This document shows, one piece after another, positions 1 through 9,900 of a stretch of 64,000 nt of DNA. The position numbers and the translations under genes were made by a program. The notes beneath the pieces were generated by a model, which made no database searches, was not told the origin of the DNA, and saw only the letters and a list, made by a program, of their open reading frames with translations. The stretch comes from CAVPEV01 sp963703555 (GTDB taxonomy: Bacteria > Actinomycetota > Actinomycetes > Actinomycetales > Cellulomonadaceae), in contig CAVPEV010000003.1 of assembly GCA_963703555.1 (NCBI GenBank), positions 10,003 to 74,002 on the forward strand. Reading direction: 5' to 3'. Position 1 is the stretch's first letter; the number at the start of each line of letters is the position of its first letter.

Positions 1-2
1 CC

Positions 3-974
3 AGCCCGCGCTCCGTGGGCCGCAGCCACCCGGGTGTCGTGCTGGCTGCGGTGTCCGGCCTGCTGCTGGCGCTGGAGCGGGTGCTCGGCGGGCTCGCCTC
101 CCGCGAGGACGCCGACCCGGTGCTGGGTCCCGACGAGATGCGCGAGATCGTCGAGCGTGCCACCGAGGCGGACGTCATCCCGCACGAGGACCGCGACCTG
201 GTGCGCGGTGTGCTCGAGCTCGGCGACACGCTGACCCGCGAGGTCATGGTGCCGCGCACGGACATGGTGACCACGGGTGCCGACGTGCCGCTGCGCAAGG
301 TGTCCTCGCTGCTGCTCCGGTCTGGGTACTCCCGGGTGCCGGTGATCGGTGACTCGGTGGACGACCTGCGCGGGGTGGTCTACCTCAAGGACGTGGTTCG
401 CCGGCTCCAGGACGACCCGGCCGCCGGTGACCTGCCCGCCTCGGCCCTGGCGCGGCCGGCGGTGTTCGTGCCGGAGTCGAAGCCGGTCGACGACCTGCTG
501 CGCGAGCTGCAGGCCGGCGCGTCGCACCTGGCGATGGTGGTCGACGAGTACGGGGGCATCGCCGGCCTCGTCACCGTCGAGGACGCGCTGGAGGAGATCG
601 TCGGCGAGCTGGTCGACGAGCACGACCGGTCCGGCCCGGTGGTGGAGGACCTCGGCAACGGGACCTTCCGCGTGCCCGCCCGCCTGCCCAGGGACGAGCT
701 CGGCGAGCTGTTCGGCCTCGAGGTGGCCGACGACGACGTCGACACGGCGGGCGGGCTGCTCGCGAAGGCGATCGGCAAGGTACCGCTCGAGGGGACCATC
801 GGCGACATCCACGGCCTGCACCTGGTCGCGGAGCGCACCGAGGGACGCCGCCGCCGCGTCGCCACCCTGCTGGTCAGCCGCGCCGTCCCGGACGAGGGCC
901 GGAGCGCTACCGGCGAGCAGACGACCGGCGCCGGTCCCGGCGCCGCCCCGACGGCGAAGGACTCCGTCCGATGA
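3..974 (+). CDS. CorC/HlyC-family CBS-domain protein (5' end missing)
   Basis: The reading frame is already open at the left edge, so the start and probably the N-terminal DUF21/CNNM membrane domain lie upstream. What remains begins with a short hydrophobic stretch, then the linker and first CBS motif (TREVMVPRTDM), a second CBS domain (about residues 150-205, with MVVDEYGGIAGLVT), and a C-terminal CorC_HlyC domain. Members are membrane proteins tied to Mg/Co homeostasis; the CBS pair binds adenine nucleotides. The last codons overlap the start of era by 4 bp (ATGA). In actinobacteria this gene usually sits between ybeY and era, which fits. The exact transport role is unproven for most members. 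Confidence 0.9.
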   Translation, partial: SPRSVGRSHPGVVLAAVSGLLLALERVLGGLASREDADPVLGPDEMREIVERATEADVIPHEDRDLVRGVLELGDTLTREVMVPRTDMVTTGADVPLRKVSSLLLRSGYSRVPVIGDSVDDLRGVVYLKDVVRRLQDDPAAGDLPASALARPAVFVPESKPVDDLLRELQAGASHLAMVVDEYGGIAGLVTVEDALEEIVGELVDEHDRSGPVVEDLGNGTFRVPARLPRDELGELFGLEVADDDVDTAGGLLAKAIGKVPLEGTIGDIHGLHLVAERTEGRRRRVATLLVSRAVPDEGRSATGEQTTGAGPGAAPTAKDSVR

Positions 975-1891
975 CGTTCCGCTCCGGCTTCGCCTCCTTC
1001 GTGGGGCGGCCCAACGCCGGCAAGTCCACCCTGACCAACACCCTCGTCGGGCAGAAGGTGGCGATCACCTCCGATCGTCCGCAGACGACGCGCCACGTCG
1101 TGCGAGGGATCGTCCACCGGCCGGACGCCCAGCTGGTGCTCGTCGACACACCGGGGCTGCACCGCCCCCGCACACTGCTCGGTGAGCGGCTCAACGCGAT
1201 CGTGCTGGACACCCTCGGGCAGGTGGACGTGGTCGGGTTCTGCGTCCCGGCCGACCAGCGGGTCGGGCCCGGTGACCGCTTCATCGCCGAACGGCTGGCC
1301 CAGGTGGCTCACGGCCGCCCCGTCACGCCGGTCGTCGCGATCGCCACCAAGGCGGACCTCGTCGGGCCGGCCCGGCTGGCCGAGCAGCTCGTGGCGCTCG
1401 ACGGGCTGGGCGACTGGGCCGACATCGTGCCGGTCTCCGCCACCACCGGGTACCAGGTCGACGTGCTGGAGCAGGTGCTCGTGGGTCACCTGCCGGAAGG
1501 GCCCGCGCTGTACCCCGAGGGGGAGCTCACCGACGAGCCCGAGGCCGTCATGGTGGCCGAGCTCGTCCGGGAGGCGGCGCTCGACGGCGTGCACGACGAG
1601 CTGCCGCACTCCTTGGCCGTCGTGGTCGAGGAGATCGTCGTGCGGGAGCCCCAGCCGTCGGACGGCGACGGCCGGCCGCTGCTCGACGTGCGGGTGGACC
1701 TGTACGTCGAGCGGGAGAGCCAGAAGGGCATCGTCATCGGCCGGGGCGGCACCCGGCTGCGCGCGGTCGGCACCCGGGCGCGCGGGCAGATCGAGGCGCT
1801 GCTGGGGGCGCGGGTGTACCTCGACCTGCACGTGCGCGTCGCCAAGGACTGGCAGCGCGACCCCAAGCTGCTGGGCCGCCTGGGGTTCTGA
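971..1891 (+). CDS. era: GTPase Era
   Basis: Era is an essential-type GTPase that binds the 3' end of 16S rRNA and assists 30S subunit maturation. The 306-residue protein has G1 GRPNAGKST (12-20), G3 DTPG (59-62), G4 TKAD (126-129) and a C-terminal KH domain with VIGRGGTRLR near residue 255. Length is normal for the family. The ATG overlaps the stop of the upstream CorC-type gene by 4 bp, so translational coupling is likely. All motifs are intact. Confidence 0.97.
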   Translation: MTFRSGFASFVGRPNAGKSTLTNTLVGQKVAITSDRPQTTRHVVRGIVHRPDAQLVLVDTPGLHRPRTLLGERLNAIVLDTLGQVDVVGFCVPADQRVGPGDRFIAERLAQVAHGRPVTPVVAIATKADLVGPARLAEQLVALDGLGDWADIVPVSATTGYQVDVLEQVLVGHLPEGPALYPEGELTDEPEAVMVAELVREAALDGVHDELPHSLAVVVEEIVVREPQPSDGDGRPLLDVRVDLYVERESQKGIVIGRGGTRLRAVGTRARGQIEALLGARVYLDLHVRVAKDWQRDPKLLGRLGF

Positions 1892-1954
1892 GGCCAGGCC
1901 CCGGGGGTAGCCGGGCGGGCACGTGCCGGCGCGACCCGGGCGGATAATCGGCCG

Positions 1955-3451
1955 GTGCCATACCGGATGATCGCCAACACCGTGGTCGGCATGTTCCTCC
2001 TGGCGGTCGTCGGTGCGGCGATGGGTCCGCAGTGGGATCCGGTGCCGGTGTCCGACCCGTTGACGCCCGAGACCTCGGTCACGGCAGTGGGCGGCCGGGT
2101 GCCGCGGCCGAGCTATCCGGTGCGGACCTCGACCGTCGACGTCCAGCTCGACGGGACGACCGTGCAGGCCCAGCTCAGCGAACCGATCGGGGCGCCCGAG
2201 CCGCGGCCCGGAGTGGTGTTCGTGCACGGCGCGGGGACCGGCACGTTCGAGACGGCGTTCGTCGCCCAGGCGCGCGCGCTCGCCGGGTCCGGCGTGGTCA
2301 CGTTGGTGCCGGACAAGCGGCTGGACACCTACTCGCTGCGCCACCGCAACTACGTGACGATGGCCGACGACTATGCAGCGTCGGTGGCGCTGCTGCGGGC
2401 TCGCGACGGCGTCGACCCCGACCGAGTCGGGGTGTATGCGGAGAGCGAGGGGGCCTGGATCGCGCCGGTGATGGCCGCGCGAGACCCGAGGATCGCCTTC
2501 GTCGCCCTGGTCTCCGCGCCCGTCGTGCCGCCGCGCCAGCAGGCCGCCTTCGCCACCGACTCCTACCTGCGGCACACCGGCGTGCCCGCCCAGGTGTTTC
2601 GGGCCATCCCCCGCGCGGTGGGGATGCAGGTGCCCGGCGGCGGCTTCGAGTACGTCGACTTCGACGTCGCGTCCTACCAGCGCCAGATGAGCCAACCGGT
2701 GTTCGTCGCCTACGGGACGGGCGACGCATCGATACCGATGGTGCAGGGCACCGAGGGGATCATCCGGGACCTCGCCCTCGCCGGCAACGACCGCTACACG
2801 GTGCGGTTCTACCCGGGCGCGGACCACGGCCTGCGGGTCGACAAGGTCGTCTCGCAGCGGTTCCTGGACGACCTGGCCGACTGGGTGGTCGGCCTGCCCG
2901 CGACGGCGGGGGCGCCGCCGCGCATCGCGGGGGCGCAACCCGTCCAGGAGTACTGGGTCCTCCCGGTCCGCATCCCGGGGTGGCTGGGTGACGGTGACGT
3001 GCTGCTGGCCCTCATCGGTGGCATGGTCGGCCTCATCCTCGTCGGTCCGTTGGCCTGGGGTGTCGTCGCCGCGGTGCGCCGGGTGGCGGGGATGGAGCCG
3101 ACGTCGTCGCTGCCCGCGGGCGCGCCGCGTCGGCTCGCGCTGCTCGGCGCGTCCGCGATCGCCACCCAGCTGGTCCTCGTGGTGTACCTCGTGCTGGTGG
3201 CCCGGTTGGCGATCGGGTACCAACACAATGCGGTCATCGTGCAGGGCGGCTGGCTCGGGGTGCGGCTGCTCGGCGCCGCGACGGTGCTCGCGCTGGTGGT
3301 CGTCGTCGACCACCTGCGGGAGCGGCGGCTGCGACGCCAGCCCACCGCCCGGGACCTGCTCGGCCGGGTGATCCTGTGGGGCTGCCTGATCGGCTCCACC
3401 GGCCAGCTCGTCCTGCTGGCCTACTGGGGTGTGTTCCAGCTGGGCATCTGA
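1955..3451 (+). CDS. Membrane-anchored alpha/beta hydrolase
   Basis: A 498-residue protein with an N-terminal hydrophobic segment (VVGMFLLAVVGAAMG), an extracytoplasmic alpha/beta-hydrolase domain (about 60-315) and at least three C-terminal membrane helices (about 345-370, 390-420, 425-450, possibly a fourth at the end). The triad is visible: Ser164 in a G-x-S-x-G-like elbow (ESEG), Asp257 (GTGDAS) and His291 (GADHGL). It most resembles dienelactone-hydrolase/acyl-transfer type esterases. The substrate cannot be inferred. The start is GTG; an ATG four codons later is possible. It lies between era and the kinase cluster on the same strand, with a 63-bp gap after era. Confidence 0.75.
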   Translation: MPYRMIANTVVGMFLLAVVGAAMGPQWDPVPVSDPLTPETSVTAVGGRVPRPSYPVRTSTVDVQLDGTTVQAQLSEPIGAPEPRPGVVFVHGAGTGTFETAFVAQARALAGSGVVTLVPDKRLDTYSLRHRNYVTMADDYAASVALLRARDGVDPDRVGVYAESEGAWIAPVMAARDPRIAFVALVSAPVVPPRQQAAFATDSYLRHTGVPAQVFRAIPRAVGMQVPGGGFEYVDFDVASYQRQMSQPVFVAYGTGDASIPMVQGTEGIIRDLALAGNDRYTVRFYPGADHGLRVDKVVSQRFLDDLADWVVGLPATAGAPPRIAGAQPVQEYWVLPVRIPGWLGDGDVLLALIGGMVGLILVGPLAWGVVAAVRRVAGMEPTSSLPAGAPRRLALLGASAIATQLVLVVYLVLVARLAIGYQHNAVIVQGGWLGVRLLGAATVLALVVVVDHLRERRLRRQPTARDLLGRVILWGCLIGSTGQLVLLAYWGVFQLGI

Positions 3452-3543
3452 GTGCACCCGCGTGTGCGCGGCGTTCACGACCGGGGCCGATGTGCACGAT
3501 GATGTGCTGGGGAGGGTGCGAGGCGACGGTGGGGAGGACTGCG

Positions 3544-4365
3544 GTGCGGACGTCCTGGGGATCCGCGACGGACCGCGGTCGGGTGCGCCATGTCAACGAG
3601 GACGCCCTGCTGGCCTACCCGCCCGTCTTCCTGGTGGCGGACGGGATGGGTGGACACGCCGCGGGCGACGTCGCCAGCCGGATCGCCGTCGAGGAGTTCG
3701 GCCGGCTGGCCGGGCAGCAGGTGACCGGCCCGGACGACCTGCAGGTGTGCTTCCAGCGGGTCGCTCGGCGGCTGCGGGAGACGGTCGTCGGCGTGTCGTC
3801 GGGCACCACCGTGGCCGGCGTCGCGACCACGGTGCGCGACGGGCTGGACTACTGGCTGGTGTTCAACGTCGGGGACTCCCGGGTGTACCGCTGGTCGCAG
3901 GACCGGCTCGTCCAGGTCAGCGTCGACCACTCGGTCGTTCAAGAGCTGGTCGACCGGGGCGAGATCGACCAGGCCACGGCGGCTGTGCACCCCGAACGCC
4001 ACGTGCTCACCCGGGCCGTGGGGACCAGCGGGACGGTGGCGCCGGACTACTGGATGCTGCCCGTCGGCGCGTCGGACCGGATGCTGCTGTGCTCCGACGG
4101 CCTGACCGGTGAGCTCTCCGCGGCCGAGATCGCGGCCGTCCTGGCACAGCCGGGCGACGCGCAGGAGGTCGCGACCGTGCTGGTCCGGCGCGCGGTGGCG
4201 GCCGGCGGCCGGGACAACGTCACTGCGGTGGTCGTCGATGCCGTGCCGGCCCGGCTGCGCGCCGACCTGGCGGAGACGGTGTCCCGCGCCCTGCCGTCCC
4301 CGGCCCCGGCCCTGGCCGGCATGCTGGAGGGATCGACGGTGCCCTGCGCCGGTGAGGACCCGTGA
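3544..4365 (+). CDS. PP2C-family Ser/Thr protein phosphatase
   Basis: This metal-dependent phosphatase should reverse phosphorylation by the kinase encoded two genes downstream. PP2C motifs are all present: NED near the N-terminus, DGMGGH, NVGDSRVYR, CSDGLTGEL and GGRDNVTAVVV, so both metal-binding Asp sites are kept. No transmembrane helix follows, so it should be cytoplasmic, unlike mycobacterial PstP. I place the start at GTG 3544 because GGGGAGG (3531-3537) sits 6 bp ahead and the fold begins directly after it. An upstream ATG at 3490 would add 18 residues. It opens the eight-gene cluster and overlaps the next gene by 4 bp. Confidence 0.92.
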   Translation: MRTSWGSATDRGRVRHVNEDALLAYPPVFLVADGMGGHAAGDVASRIAVEEFGRLAGQQVTGPDDLQVCFQRVARRLRETVVGVSSGTTVAGVATTVRDGLDYWLVFNVGDSRVYRWSQDRLVQVSVDHSVVQELVDRGEIDQATAAVHPERHVLTRAVGTSGTVAPDYWMLPVGASDRMLLCSDGLTGELSAAEIAAVLAQPGDAQEVATVLVRRAVAAGGRDNVTAVVVDAVPARLRADLAETVSRALPSPAPALAGMLEGSTVPCAGEDP

Positions 4366-5417
4366 CGGCCCCGCCGTGCTACGCGAGCGGGGACTGGTTC
4401 GCCGTCGTGGCGCCGGGACGCGCTGCGCTGCTCGACCCCGCGACGCCGCCGGCGACGGTCCGCGCGCTGTGGTCCGCCGGGCCGGGCCTGGCCGCCGGGC
4501 TTGCCGAGCTGGTGGCGCACGGCCTGGCCGGCCTGCCGTCCTTCGTCCTGCTGGACACGACCGGACCGACCCCGCACGTCGTGCTGCGGGGCGAGGCGCG
4601 GCTGCTGCGGGGGAGCGAGCGCACCTGGAGCACGGTCGAGGCCGGCGGGGTCGACACCTGGACCGAGCTCGTCCTCGACGGCGCCGAGCTGCTCGCGCTG
4701 GTCGGCGCCGGTGTGCCCGGCGAGGGGAGCGGGCCCGGCGGCGCCAGCGGCCCGTGCGACGACGGGCTGCCGCTGGTGAGCGGCGTGGTGCGGGCCCGGT
4801 GGCTGCGTGTGCCGAGCGTCGCCGGAGTCCCGGCTGCGGGCCGGGTGCCGGTGGGGGACGCGGCGCCGATGGGTCCGGGGCCCGTCGTGGGGGGGTCCGT
4901 CGCCGGGCCGTCCGCCGGATCGGCCCCGGGGGCGCCGGTGCCCCTGCTGCCGGTCGACGACCATGACGGCCTGACGATCCTGTCCGGGGAGCTGGCGTCC
5001 ATCCGGGAGCGGCTGCCGGGGTGGCCTGTGGACGGCGCGGGGACACCGGTGCCGGTGCTCGCCACGCCGGCGGCGCTGACGGCCCGGCTCGTGCTGTCGA
5101 CCGGCACGGTCGTGCCGTTGGACCGGGGCGTGCTGATCGGTCGGGCGCCGGAGGCGCTGCGGATGTCGGTCAACACCGTGCCGCGGCTGGTCCCCGTGCC
5201 GAGCCCGCAGCAGGACATCTCGCGCACCCACGTGGAGGTGCACGCCGAGGGCGCGCAGGTGCTCGTCACCGACCTGGACTCGACGAACGGCACCGTGGTC
5301 GCCGCGGCCGACGGACCGGTGCGCCGGCTCCGTCCGGGTGAGGCGGTGGCGCTGCGCGACGGGGAGACGGTCGACCTGGGCGACGGTGTCACGTTCACCG
5401 TGGAGCGGGGGACGTGA
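4362..5417 (+). CDS. FHA-domain protein
   Basis: A 351-residue protein with a C-terminal FHA domain (about 245-350), which binds phosphothreonine. Signature residues are GRAPE, SRTHVEVH and DLDSTNGT, so the phosphopeptide-binding Arg, Ser and Asn are retained. The first half (1-125) is an unassigned globular region and residues 130-200 are Gly/Pro-rich linker. It overlaps the phosphatase gene and the kinase gene by 4 bp each, which implies coupled translation and a scaffold or substrate role in the kinase pathway. No membrane segment is seen. Confidence 0.88.
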   Translation: MTAPPCYASGDWFAVVAPGRAALLDPATPPATVRALWSAGPGLAAGLAELVAHGLAGLPSFVLLDTTGPTPHVVLRGEARLLRGSERTWSTVEAGGVDTWTELVLDGAELLALVGAGVPGEGSGPGGASGPCDDGLPLVSGVVRARWLRVPSVAGVPAAGRVPVGDAAPMGPGPVVGGSVAGPSAGSAPGAPVPLLPVDDHDGLTILSGELASIRERLPGWPVDGAGTPVPVLATPAALTARLVLSTGTVVPLDRGVLIGRAPEALRMSVNTVPRLVPVPSPQQDISRTHVEVHAEGAQVLVTDLDSTNGTVVAAADGPVRRLRPGEAVALRDGETVDLGDGVTFTVERGT

Positions 5418-6901
5418 CCGTTCGACGCGAAGCCTCCCGCCCCCCGACGATCCCCGGGCTGCAGTACGTGCGGCTGCTGGGGATCGGCGGGTTCGCCGAC
5501 GTCTTCCTCTACGAGCAGGAGCTGCCGCGCCGCTCGGTCGCCGTCAAGGTGCTGCTGGCCGCGACCCTCGACGACGAGATGCGTCGACGGTTCCGGGTCG
5601 AGGCGGACCTCATGGCGCGGCTGTCCCACCACCCGTCGATCGTCACGGTGCTGCACGCGGACGTGGCCGACGACGGCCGGCCCTACCTGGTGATGGAGTA
5701 CTGCGCCGGCCCGAGCCTCGCGGAGCGGTACCGGGCCGAGCGCATGCCGGTGGCCGAGGTCCTGCGGATCGCCATCCGGCTCGCCTGCGCGGTGGAGACC
5801 GCGCACCGGGCGGGAATCCTGCATCGCGACATCAAGCCCGCCAACGTGCTGACGACCGACTTCGGCTGGCCGGCGCTGACGGACTTCGGGATCGCGGCCA
5901 CCACCGGTGCGGTCCCGGGAGGCGCGGTGGGGATGTCGATCCCGTGGGCACCTGCCGAGCTGCTGTCGGCGGTGCCGTCCGGCGACGAGCGCTCGGACGT
6001 CTACTCCCTGGCCGCGACGGTGTACTCGCTGCTCGCCGGCCGCACACCGTTCGAGGTGCCGGGCGGTGCGAACGGCGCCGCCGACCTCGTCGCGCGGATC
6101 GAGCGCGGGGCGCTGCCGCCGGTCGGCCGGGTGGACGTGCCCGCCCGGCTGGACCGTGTCCTGGCCGGTGCGATGGCGCGCGACCCGGTGGATCGTCCGA
6201 CGGCCGCCGCCCTTGCCCGCGACCTGCAGCAGGTCGAGGCCGGGCTCGGCCTGGCCGTCACACCGCTGGACCTGCCCGACGCGATGCGCCTGCACGCCGT
6301 GCCCCGGGTCGGCTCGGCCGAGGGCGACCAGGCCACCCGGGTCCGGCCGGTGGTGGCCACGGCGGACCCCACCGCCCGGCGACCGGCTCCCGGTCCGTCG
6401 AGCCCGCCCGAGGCAGCAGCCGGCGATGCCGGTGCCGGGCCGATCCGCCACGTGGACGGCCCCGGCGGGTCCGGGGCCCCGGCGGTGCCGTCCCGCCGAC
6501 GGCTGGTGCTGCCCTCCGCGGCCGGGGTCGTGCTCGTGGTCGCCGTGGCGGCGATCGCGGCGACCGCTGCCGGCGGTGGCACCGCCGCCCCGTCGGCGCC
6601 CGTCCCGGCGTCGGCCACCGCCGGGACGGGCGTTGTCGTGTCCGCCGTCCCGGCGCCCGTCGGTCTGGCCGGCACGATGGCCTCGGACGGGTCGGTGCGC
6701 TTCACCTGGACGAACCCGGAGCCGCTGCCCGGGGACCGCTACCTGTGGGGGGTGGTGCCGCCGACCGGTGAGCCCACGCTGGCGCTGGTCGACGTCCCCA
6801 CGGTCACCGTCCCCGGGCCCGCACCTGTCTGCGTCGAGGTGTCCATCGTGCGGGAGGACCGCCGAGCCTCGACGCACCCTGCCCAGGGGTGTGCCCGGTG
6901 A
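5414..6901 (+). CDS. Membrane Ser/Thr protein kinase (PknB/Pkb2-like)
   Basis: The 495-residue protein has a Hanks-type kinase domain (about 10-280), a Pro/Ala-rich juxtamembrane linker, one transmembrane helix (about 367-389) and a roughly 100-residue extracellular domain that looks like a fibronectin-III fold with two cysteines. Catalytic residues are intact: Gly loop GIGGFADVF, Lys45, HRD Asp139, DFG Asp157 and the PAE motif. PASTA repeats are absent, which separates it from PknB proper and fits the kinase of the PFNA cluster (Pkb2 in Bifidobacterium). It overlaps both neighbours by 4 bp. Likely substrates are the FHA, MoxR, DUF58 and TGase-like neighbours, by inference. Confidence 0.93.
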   Translation: MTVRREASRPPTIPGLQYVRLLGIGGFADVFLYEQELPRRSVAVKVLLAATLDDEMRRRFRVEADLMARLSHHPSIVTVLHADVADDGRPYLVMEYCAGPSLAERYRAERMPVAEVLRIAIRLACAVETAHRAGILHRDIKPANVLTTDFGWPALTDFGIAATTGAVPGGAVGMSIPWAPAELLSAVPSGDERSDVYSLAATVYSLLAGRTPFEVPGGANGAADLVARIERGALPPVGRVDVPARLDRVLAGAMARDPVDRPTAAALARDLQQVEAGLGLAVTPLDLPDAMRLHAVPRVGSAEGDQATRVRPVVATADPTARRPAPGPSSPPEAAAGDAGAGPIRHVDGPGGSGAPAVPSRRRLVLPSAAGVVLVVAVAAIAATAAGGGTAAPSAPVPASATAGTGVVVSAVPAPVGLAGTMASDGSVRFTWTNPEPLPGDRYLWGVVPPTGEPTLALVDVPTVTVPGPAPVCVEVSIVREDRRASTHPAQGCAR

Positions 6902-9900
6902 GCCTGTCCGGCGGCACGGATGTGCGCCGTCGTGCGCTGTCCACCGCGGCCATGGTCACCGCGCCGCTGGTCGTCGTGGTGCTGGCACTCGTCCACCCCG
7001 GGTACCCCACCGCCCGCGTGGAGCTCAACGACGGCGCGGTGTGGGTGACCGCGACGGACCTGCTGCGCCTCGGCCGCTTCAACGCCCAGGTGGAGGAGCT
7101 CAACGCGGGGCTGGTGACCACCGGTGGCCGGTTCGACGTGCTGCAGGACGGGCAGGACGTGCTGCTCGTCGAACCGACGACGCTGTCCGTCGTCGACCCG
7201 GCGGGCGTGGTCCCGGCCGCCCGGCTGAGCCTGCCCGCCGGTGCGCAGGTGTCGATGGCGGCGGGCACGGTGGCGGTCGTCGATGCGTCCGGCGACGCAT
7301 GGGTGCGTCCGGTGGCCGGGGTGGCCGACCTGCAGCCCGGCACGGATCCGCCCGACCTGCAGGTCGGCACGGGCGGTGCGGTCGTCGTGGCCCGGACCGG
7401 GACGGCGTTCGCCGTGGACGGCTCGTCCGGGGACGTCACACGCCTCGACCTGCGGGAGGGTCGGCCGGTGGCCCAGCCGGCGGGGACGTTCGGGGTGGCG
7501 GTGGACCAGCTCACCACGGTGGGGGACGAGCCGGTCGGGCTGGCCGGCAGCGTGCTGCACACCGTGCACGGCGAGGTCGGTCTGGCCGCTGCGGACGCGG
7601 TGCTGCAGCAACCCGGGCCGGCCGCCGACCGGGTCCTGGCGGCGACGCGGACGGCCCTGCTCGAGGTGTCCCTGCACCCCGAGGTGGTCGCTGTGCACCG
7701 GACCGGCACGTCCGGCGCCCCGGCAGCGCCGGTGCGGGTGGGCCGGTGCGGTCATGCGGCGTGGGCCACCGCGGCGGGCAGCTACCTGCGGCTGTGCGAC
7801 GGGGCGGCCCCCTACACCGCCGGCCTGGAGGGCCTGTCCACGGCGGTCGAGCCGGTGTTCCGGGTGAACCGGTCGGTCGTCGTGCTCAACGACGTGCGCG
7901 ACGGACGCGTGTGGTTGCCGGACCGGGACACCGCGGTCCGCGAGCCGAGCTGGCAGGACGTCGTCCCGGAGCAGGACCCGGGGGACCAGCAGCAGGCTGC
8001 CGACCAGGTGCCCCGGACCGTCCAGGAGAGCTCCGCCGAGTGCGGCTCCGACGCCGTGCCGCCGCAGGCCGTCGACGACGACTTCGGGGCGCGCGCAGGC
8101 CGCGCCACGATCCTGCCCGTGCTGGACAACGACTCGTCGGCCGACTGCGCGATCCTCGTCATCAGCGAGGTCGACCCGGTGCCGGAGGCGTTCGGTCACC
8201 TGGACCTCGTGTACGGCGGGCGAGCCCTGCAGCTGCGGGTCGCGCCCGGTGCCGCCGGCACGGTGACCTTCACCTACACGATCACCGACGGTCGGGGGAC
8301 GACGACGCCGTCGACGGCCTCGGTCCGGGTGAGCGTGCGCGACGGGGACACCCCGCCGGCCCAGGTGCGGGTGGGTCTGCTCGTCGTCGAGCAGGGCGCC
8401 CGGGTGGACCGGGACGTGCTGGGAGACTTCCGGGACCCGGACGGTGACGACCTGGTCCTGGTCGCGGCGGACGCGCAGGTCGGCACCGCCCGGTTCCGCC
8501 GGGACGGCACGGTGAGCTACCAGGCCGACGCCGCGACCCTGGGCCGGACCAGGGTGAACCTGCAGGTCTCGGACGGGACGCACACGGTGCCCGGCATGCT
8601 CGACGTGGAGGTGCGCGCCGCCGGGTCCGTGCCACCGCAGATCGACCCGGTGCACGAGGTGACGCACGTCGACCAGCCGGTGCTCGTCGCGCCGCTGGCG
8701 GCGGTGCGGTCCTCGTCCCGCGAACCGGTGCGGCTGGCCGGCGTGGACGTGGTGCCCGGCGCGACGATCGTTGCGGACCTCACGGCCGGGACGTTCACCT
8801 TCACCGCCGCACGGGTCGGGACCTACTACGTGCCGTTCGTGGTCACGGCGCCGCCGCAGCAGACCACCGGTCTCGCGCGGATCGACGTGCTGGAGTGGCC
8901 TGCTGCGGCGCAGCCCCCCGTCGCGGTCCGCGATCATGCGTACCTCACCGAGGGGAGTGAGGTGTCCGTCGACCCGCTCGCCAACGACACGGACCCGTCG
9001 GGCGGGGTCCTCGTGCTGCAGGGCGTCGACGTGCCCGCCGGCGCCGGCCTGCGCGTGGCGGTGCTGGACCACCGGTACGTCCAGGTGTCGGCCATCCGCA
9101 CCCCGGCCGGCCCGGTGACGATGGGGTACACGGTGTCCAACGGATCCGCGTCCGCCCAGGGCGAGATCGTGGTCCACCCGGTGCCGCCGGCGTCGACACA
9201 GCAGGCACCCGTGGTGGCCGACGTCGACGTCGGCGTGCGCACGGGCGGCGTGGTGACGATCCCGGTCCTGGCGGGCGCCTACGACCCCGACGGGGACCCG
9301 GTCACCCTGGTGCGCGCTCTCGGCGACCCGCTCGGCCCGGGGCAGGGCCTGCTCTTCGTCTCGGGTGACGTCCTGCGCTACCAGGCACCGGCCGAGCCGG
9401 TGACGGTGCGGACGACGTTCTCGGTGCAGGACAGCGCCGGCAATACCACCGGTGCTGTGCTGACCGTGCGCGTGCACGCCTCGGACGCCGCCGCCAAGTC
9501 GCCCCCGCGGCCCCGGGACCTCACCGCCCGGGTCTTCGAGGCGGACACGGTCCGGGTCACCGTCCCGCTGGTGGGGATCGACGACGACGGCGACGGCGTG
9601 AGCCTGCTGGGCGTGGCCACGCCGCCGGCGAAAGGCCGGATCATGGCGGTCGGGGCCGACTGGCTGGAATACCAGGCGCTGCCCGGGGAGACCGGCACGG
9701 ACACCTTCACCTACGCGGTCGAGGACTGGGTGGGGCAGCGCGCGGTGGCGTCCGTCCGGGTGGGGATCGGCCCGCGGCCGCTGCAGGCCGGCACCGTCGT
9801 GACCCGGGACGACCACGTCACCGTGCGGCCGGGCCGGCAGGTGGAGGTGCGGGTGCTGGCGAACGACGTCGACGCCGGCGGTTCGCAGCTCACCCTGGAC

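Noticed and set aside
380..3478. 1,032-codon minus-strand frame over corC-era-hydrolase
   Set aside because: It spans three recognised plus-strand genes, has low-complexity basic composition and no start context. It is a shadow frame.
3490..3543. Upstream ATG as start of the PP2C gene
   Set aside because: The added residues are Cys/Met-rich and unlike PP2C. GTG 3544 has a strong GGGGAGG at proper spacing and starts at the domain.
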